From: an uncultured Lachnospiraceae bacterium
Lineage (GTDB): Bacteria > Bacillota > Clostridia > Lachnospirales > Lachnospiraceae
Length of the DNA stretch: 64,000 nucleotides
NCBI GenBank assembly: GCA_910577785.1
Contig: CAJTNT010000018.1
Coordinates: 1 to 64,000 of the forward strand
Direction of reading: 5' to 3'
This document shows positions 59,641 to 64,000 of the stretch, piece by piece; the first letter of the stretch is position 1, and each line of letters opens with the position of its first letter. Made by a program: the position numbers and the translations under genes. Under the pieces are notes generated by a model. It was not told where the DNA came from, ran no database searches, and saw only the letters and a list, made by a program, of their open reading frames with translations.

Positions 59641-61713
59641 ATGTACAAGTTTATTAATCCTTACAATTTTATCCCAATGGGAACACAGAAGGCAAAGGCA
59701 TCCAAAAAGGATACGGATGAGCTGGTAAGTGGCATGATAACGTATTCCGTGTGGACAAAGACACCATTGTTCATTCCCAATACCAGCTATAATAAGGTAT
59801 ATCAGGATAAACAGGCACACGAAGACCATAAGTCATATCAGTTTTATTCTTATGTAAATTATCAGGAACAAGGCAGCATAGAGAAAATTCCCTATCCGAA
59901 ACCGGTGATTCCCGGCAGCGAAATTCGGGGGATGTTCCGCAGCAACTATGAAATCTTGACCAATTCCTGCATGTCTGCGCTAGACAGTGACAAGAAGCTG
60001 TCGAAACGCACCATGGAATCCTACCAGCCAGGGCTGCTGCAGAGAGTTGCCAAAAGAGACGGCAGCGTACGTTATGACCTGGTGAAGGCAACCGACGTCC
60101 TGTGGCGGACAATGGGGGCAAATAATGCAAAAGAGGATTTGGTTTGGGGAAATGATAAGGAGCATTATGATAGGAATTGCTATATTCAGGAAAAATTCCC
60201 AGAGGGCTCGCGTGTGGAATTTATATTACATATAAGGTACAATGATCAGGGTAGGAGAATAAAGCCAGTTGCATCTTCTGTGCGTATGTATGGGCAAGAG
60301 GACAGAAACCAGGCTCAAGACCAGAAAGTGGCAGGGCGAAGACAGGAAGGCTATATCATAAAAGGGGAAAAAGGGCCGGATATGCCATACAGGCTCCGAA
60401 GAGGGATTCCTCCATCCAGGAAGCGCTGCTGCCATATTTTCCAGAAGGATGAACGGCCAGGAAATGTCTGGGAGGATGTGAAAATATCCCTTTTGGATGA
60501 ACTTTTAGAAGTCTATGCCAAGAATGATTTGGACAATGCGAGCCGTTATGAGGAATATAAAGAGAGATACGAGGAATTTAAATCAGGGAACGGAAATGAG
60601 TATTTTCCTGTGTATTACAGCATAATCGTTGAGGGGGCAAACCAGAGGATAGCCAATAACCAAAATCGGAACATGGTGAATAATCGTAACCAGAAGAAAA
60701 GGATTTTCTTGGCGCCTGCATGTAAGACAAGGGAAATCTATGATCATACCCTAAGCCATCTGGCGGGCAATCTGGCTCCCTGTACGGCTGGGAGCGGATA
60801 CTGTGAAGCATGCGAGCTGTTTGGCGCCGTGACTGCAGATGGGGAAGCAAAATCATCCCATCTGCGCTTTACAGATTTGCAGGCAGAGGAAAAGGAAGAC
60901 AGCGCCCAATATTACCTCCCTAGGCCGATTACCTTGCCGGAGCTCTCTTCCCCGAAACTAAATAACATGGAGTTCTATTTGGAGCGGCCAAAAGGGCAAG
61001 GGCAGAATGCTGCATGGTTCTGGACCTATGATTACTATATTGACGCGGGCGGGAACCTGCATATTCAGCAGGGGAGGCTGGCAGGCCGGAAATTTTATTG
61101 GCATCAGGATTTGGGCGATGATTACTGCCCACAGGAAGAGAAAGGGAAGCGAAATGTTACCATTCATCCTGTCCGGAGCAAGATAGCATTTGAAGGCAAA
61201 ATATATTTTGATAAGATTTCAAAAGAAACGCTGAATAAGCTGATTTATCTTATCAATGCTGGAGAACAGCCCACTGAGATGGAAAAAAAGGAACATGGAT
61301 ATAAAATCGGCATGGCAAAGCCCTTAGGCCTTGGCTCCATTGCCAGTCAGGTAAATGAGGTGAAGATAAAGTCGTATGTCATTGAGGATGGCATTGCAAA
61401 AATGCAGGAACTGCCTTACGAAAGCTATGATATCCAAGAAAGCAGGGAAGGCTTTGTATTGGCAGGCGGCAGCGCACTCCTGAATAATTTTGGCAAAATG
61501 ACCAGCTTTCAGGGGGCGGGCAAAGGTGAGGATGAGTATTTCTCCTATCCCAAGGTGGATGAAGATTCTCTAGGCTATGAATGGTTTACCAAAAACCATG
61601 TGGGGGTAAAGCCTAGGAACAGGGAGGAAGAAGTAGGGATGCCAAATGCCCGCAAAGAGATGAAATTTAAAAAGTACCTGCAGGCAATGGAGCCGCGGGT
61701 AAAGAACGTATAA
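59641..61713 (+). CDS. TIGR03986-type Cas7 RAMP protein with insertion
   Basis: A 690-residue RAMP protein of the TIGR03986 family. The start MYKFINPYNFIPMG is diagnostic. First half: IPYPKPVIPGSEIRGMFRSNYE, then ATDVLWR; second half: CEACELFGAVTADGEAKSSHLRFTDL, with CxxC possibly binding zinc, and glycine-rich AKPLGLGSIASQV near 560. Large size versus a single Cas7 (about 250) implies a long insertion, matching the Cas7-insertion subunit of the fused III-D variant. AGGAAGGGGGAG precedes the ATG. Confidence 0.8.
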   Translation: MYKFINPYNFIPMGTQKAKASKKDTDELVSGMITYSVWTKTPLFIPNTSYNKVYQDKQAHEDHKSYQFYSYVNYQEQGSIEKIPYPKPVIPGSEIRGMFRSNYEILTNSCMSALDSDKKLSKRTMESYQPGLLQRVAKRDGSVRYDLVKATDVLWRTMGANNAKEDLVWGNDKEHYDRNCYIQEKFPEGSRVEFILHIRYNDQGRRIKPVASSVRMYGQEDRNQAQDQKVAGRRQEGYIIKGEKGPDMPYRLRRGIPPSRKRCCHIFQKDERPGNVWEDVKISLLDELLEVYAKNDLDNASRYEEYKERYEEFKSGNGNEYFPVYYSIIVEGANQRIANNQNRNMVNNRNQKKRIFLAPACKTREIYDHTLSHLAGNLAPCTAGSGYCEACELFGAVTADGEAKSSHLRFTDLQAEEKEDSAQYYLPRPITLPELSSPKLNNMEFYLERPKGQGQNAAWFWTYDYYIDAGGNLHIQQGRLAGRKFYWHQDLGDDYCPQEEKGKRNVTIHPVRSKIAFEGKIYFDKISKETLNKLIYLINAGEQPTEMEKKEHGYKIGMAKPLGLGSIASQVNEVKIKSYVIEDGIAKMQELPYESYDIQESREGFVLAGGSALLNNFGKMTSFQGAGKGEDEYFSYPKVDEDSLGYEWFTKNHVGVKPRNREEEVGMPNARKEMKFKKYLQAMEPRVKNV

Positions 61714-61840
61714 CGGTGAGGAGGACAGGATGCGTGGCAGCAAGGGCTAAACTGTGGATAAAGCCGTAGCAACGATGTGTAATGCAACTAAGGAGGCGGC
61801 AGACTCTGGAACAGCCCAACAACAGAGAATAACGAAACAA

Positions 61841-61873
61841 AAACCGCTATTTCATAAGAGGTGGCGGTTTTTT
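61841..61873 (+). terminator. Terminator after Cas7-insertion gene
   Basis: AAACCGC (61841-61847) and GCGGTTT (61864-61870) with further T. It closes the effector-complex transcript before cas6. Confidence 0.7.
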
Positions 61874-61885
61874 GTACTCAGCTAC

Positions 61886-61944
61886 TTGACAATCGTCATA
61901 GAGAAAGTTAGTGTGGCTCCCCTAATGCGTTGCCGCATCAGGGG
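61886..61944 (+). promoter_or_regulatory. cas6 promoter and leader hairpin
   Basis: TTGACA (61886-61891), 17 bases, TAGTGT (61909-61914). Immediately after, CCCCTAATGCG (61919-61929) and CGCATCAGGGG (61934-61944) form an 11-bp stem with one mismatch and a TTGC loop. The hairpin lies at the start of the cas6 transcript, 30 bases before the ATG, and could regulate Cas6 synthesis or resemble the repeat hairpin that Cas6 binds. Confidence 0.5.
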
Positions 61945-61975
61945 GGTACAATACATTTGAGAAGGAGAACACACA

Positions 61976-62920
61976 ATGGAAGCAATTCGTTTTACAATAC
62001 TGAAGATAAAGCTGCAGATGCCAGAAGACTGCCGGCTCCCCAGGCATAAAGTTTCCGCTATCCGGGGCGGCATGGGGAATGTGCTGCTGGCGCAGCATTG
62101 CATCCGCGATGGGAAATGTGAGTTCTGTGATTTCCAGGAAAGCTGCATTGTCCAGAATATTATGTATGCCCCCTTTCGGATCAAGCCATCCTTTGCCAAC
62201 CAGAATGAGAGCATGGGCTATGTCATTGACTGCACCAGCAAGAAGGTGGAATACCATGCAGGGGAAAGCCTGTGGGTGGAGTTCACGCTGTTTGGAAACG
62301 CCATCTCTTATATTATGCCGATTATTTATGCCCTGACCTCTCTGGGCGGGGCTGGCCTTGGGAAAGAGGCTGCCCCCTTCCAGGTTACAGAGATTGTAAA
62401 CCGTCGGCGGAAGCCTATCCTAAGGGATGGGTGTATTGCAATGAGAAATGTCCTGGTGGAGACAGTGGAAAGCTATGTAAATGAGCGCATCGCCCAACAG
62501 GTGGATCCATTAGAAAACCAGGCAGGGCATGTATGGCTTTCCTTGGAGACGCCCTGTGCCGTGAAACACCAGGGGGAATTTCTGCAGGCATTTGACGGGC
62601 GCTCCCTGGTGCTGGCAATGATCCAGAAACTGTATATGTATCAGCTTTACGAAGGGAAGCAGGCAGAAAAGGAACATTTTGCAGAAGAGGAATTTCCAGC
62701 CATCAAAAGCCAGCGTCTGGAGCCAGGCACCATCCCCCGATATTCCGCCACGCAGGAAAGGAAGATGTACTTAAAAGGGATCACGGGCGTTCTGGAGCTG
62801 GAAGGATGCACAGAGAAAGTGATGCGGTATCTGTACGCCATGGAAATACTTCATCTTGGCAAAAACACCAGGCTGGGTTTCGGTAAGGTAACAGTACGGA
62901 ATCATTACGATATTTCTTAG
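61976..62920 (+). CDS. cas6: Cas6 pre-crRNA endoribonuclease
   Basis: A 314-residue RAMP-fold RNase that cuts CRISPR precursor RNA within repeats. A cysteine cluster near 42-57 (Cys42, Cys48, Cys51, Cys57) fits the zinc-containing Cas6 group. The C-terminal glycine-rich loop HLGKNTRLGFGKVTV is the Cas6 signature. A histidine near 25 (PRHKVSAIRG) could be catalytic, but this is uncertain. GAGAAGGAG precedes the ATG. It has its own promoter, separate from the effector genes. Confidence 0.85.
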   Translation: MEAIRFTILKIKLQMPEDCRLPRHKVSAIRGGMGNVLLAQHCIRDGKCEFCDFQESCIVQNIMYAPFRIKPSFANQNESMGYVIDCTSKKVEYHAGESLWVEFTLFGNAISYIMPIIYALTSLGGAGLGKEAAPFQVTEIVNRRRKPILRDGCIAMRNVLVETVESYVNERIAQQVDPLENQAGHVWLSLETPCAVKHQGEFLQAFDGRSLVLAMIQKLYMYQLYEGKQAEKEHFAEEEFPAIKSQRLEPGTIPRYSATQERKMYLKGITGVLELEGCTEKVMRYLYAMEILHLGKNTRLGFGKVTVRNHYDIS

Positions 62921-62935
62921 GATAGGAGAAAGAAG

Positions 62936-64000
62936 ATGAAGAAAGCAAAAGATATTTTAGTTGCCGTAGTTGGGGCGGGCGGGAAGAATAAATCTGGCCA
63001 GAGATATAATAAAACATTATATGCCGTCCTGGAAGCCAAAGCAGGGCAAGATGGATGTGGGTATTCTGTTGAAATGGAAAGGGTAGAAGCCAGCAGGTAT
63101 CCCTTCCTGGCGGCAGATAGGCTGCTGCGGAAGGACGGGTTTGACCGGGCTTTTCTGATTGGCACAGAAGGGTCAAGCTGGGAATTTTTATGCCAGGATG
63201 CGAAAGAAGAGTACGGGGAAAAGGAGACTCCTGTCCCAGAAATAGATAATATGAAAAAAGACAGGAAAAAAGTAGAGGCATTTCTGGAAAAATGCATGGG
63301 GAAGAAAGTAGAAATTTTCCTAATTAAGGAAGGCAGGACAAAAGAGGAAACGGATGAAAATATCGGAAGACTGATTGCATCTTTTTCGCAAACTTTCCAG
63401 AACATAGAAGGGGATATCAACATTACACTGGACGTTTCCAATGGCCTGCGTTCCATTCCGATGTATGTGCAGGCAGTGATGGATTATTTTTCTGTATTGG
63501 AAAGCAACAGGCGGGACTGTTCCATTCAGGTTATCTATGGGATGTTTGAAGCAAAAGAGCCGGTCGAGACAGGATGCGGCCAGAAGGAAATTGCGCCCAT
63601 GCTGCAGATGGATGTAATTACCAGTATCCGGGCATGGACAAGCGCTGTCCGGGAGTTCTATGCCAATGGATCCGTCATACAGCTGCTGCACTTGCTGGAA
63701 AAATTAGGGCAGGAAAACATAGCAGGGGATTCTCAGGAAAAGGCCTGGAGCCGAGAATATCACAAAGCGCTGAGCAATTTTTCCTTTGCCATGAACAGCA
63801 ATAACCTGGAATTATTCAGCAAATCTATCCAAAAGATGCAGCAGCTGTTGGAAAAGGACAGCGCAATAGAATCGGCAGGCGGCATCCCAGGCTATATCCA
63901 CGGAATCCTCAAAGCAATCCTTGAAAACCTGACAGGACGGTTTGCCGCAGAGGAAGAAAGGAGAGAAGGGGAAGAAGGAAAAGAAGAAACGGAACGGAAG
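62936..64000 (+). CDS. TM1812/Csx1-type CARF protein, partial
   Basis: The first 355 codons; the gene runs off the window. The CARF-like N-terminal Rossmann fold (KDILVAVVGAGGKNKSG) is followed by TLDVSNGLRSIPMYVQAV (about 165-182), equivalent to the D(V/I)THGFRSIP motif of TM1812/Csx1 proteins. From about 220 on it is helical, the normal place of an HEPN RNase effector, but the catalytic RxxxxH is not yet seen before the end. It would be switched on by cyclic oligoadenylate from Cas10. Start 62936 is 15 bases after the cas6 stop, with ATAGGAGAAAG upstream. Confidence 0.78.
   Translation, partial: MKKAKDILVAVVGAGGKNKSGQRYNKTLYAVLEAKAGQDGCGYSVEMERVEASRYPFLAADRLLRKDGFDRAFLIGTEGSSWEFLCQDAKEEYGEKETPVPEIDNMKKDRKKVEAFLEKCMGKKVEIFLIKEGRTKEETDENIGRLIASFSQTFQNIEGDINITLDVSNGLRSIPMYVQAVMDYFSVLESNRRDCSIQVIYGMFEAKEPVETGCGQKEIAPMLQMDVITSIRAWTSAVREFYANGSVIQLLHLLEKLGQENIAGDSQEKAWSREYHKALSNFSFAMNSNNLELFSKSIQKMQQLLEKDSAIESAGGIPGYIHGILKAILENLTGRFAAEEERREGEEGKEETERK

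Overview
The window looks like a chromosomal segment of a gut-type Lachnospiraceae (Clostridia, Bacillota). The supporting signs are strong AGGAGG-type ribosome binding sites, intermediate GC, a mannose-family sugar PTS, NrdG, HrcA/CIRCE heat-shock control, very long secreted proteins made of bacterial Ig-like repeats, and no respiratory genes. There is no rRNA, tRNA, transposase or integrase that I can recognise.

Layout. (1) 1-9980: a levan/fructan locus with mannose-family PTS IIA-IIB-IIC-IID, a small membrane protein, a HAD phosphatase, an HPr whose regulatory Ser46 is replaced by Arg, and a 1746-residue secreted GH32 fructan hydrolase. (2) 10350-15641: a SEC-C protein, then two PfkB sugar kinases flanking a KDPG aldolase, then a DJ-1/PfpI protein. 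(3) 16019-20472: a MarR regulator with a consensus promoter and operator candidate, driving a heterodimeric ABC exporter. (4) 20613-29590: envelope and housekeeping genes, namely an Ig-like secreted protein, ROK glucokinase, an 897-residue Big2/NlpC-P60 hydrolase, NrdG, an L,D-transpeptidase, an rRNA-type methyltransferase and Lgt. (5) 29684-31965: an AT-rich unstable patch with two genes that each appear broken by one base and a 44-residue ORF. (6) 32313-37778: a transglutaminase-like lipoprotein, then a type IV pilus/type II secretion-like operon with a GspF/PilC protein, four pilin-like small proteins and a PilT-like ATPase. (7) 37986-43008: CIRCE-controlled clpB, a YgjP-like metallopeptidase, LarE with an unusual tandem-repeat N-terminus, and an HPr-like protein without the phosphorylatable His. 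(8) 43551-52375: a helical solenoid protein, an MGMT-type protein, a YtrA-type GntR regulator with a membrane protein, a polysaccharide deacetylase, a DUF134-NifX fusion, TrxB, CIRCE-controlled Hsp20, and a short formate/nitrite transporter.

(9) 52647-64000 is the most interesting part: a type III CRISPR effector operon without an array, Cas1 or Cas2 inside the window. A consensus promoter precedes a small unknown gene, a Cas10 without an HD domain (palm motif AGDD), an 850-residue RAMP fusion that reads as Cas7-Cas5(Csx10)-Cas11, a double-Cas7 protein, a Csx19-like protein, and a TIGR03986-type Cas7. After a terminator and a second promoter come Cas6 and a TM1812/Csx1-like CARF protein cut by the window end. 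The order and the fusions match the fused subtype III-D variant known from cyanobacteria, here in a Firmicute.

The intergenic DNA carries several families of small palindromic repeats (9981-10349, 22688-22728, 30597-30648, 31975-32044, 37788-37827, 43249-43416, 48671-48730, 52412-52613). Several coding regions also carry in-frame tandem repeats in linkers (larE, cas10 twice). Gene starts were moved from the longest possible frame to the ATG with the best ribosome binding site wherever this was clear.
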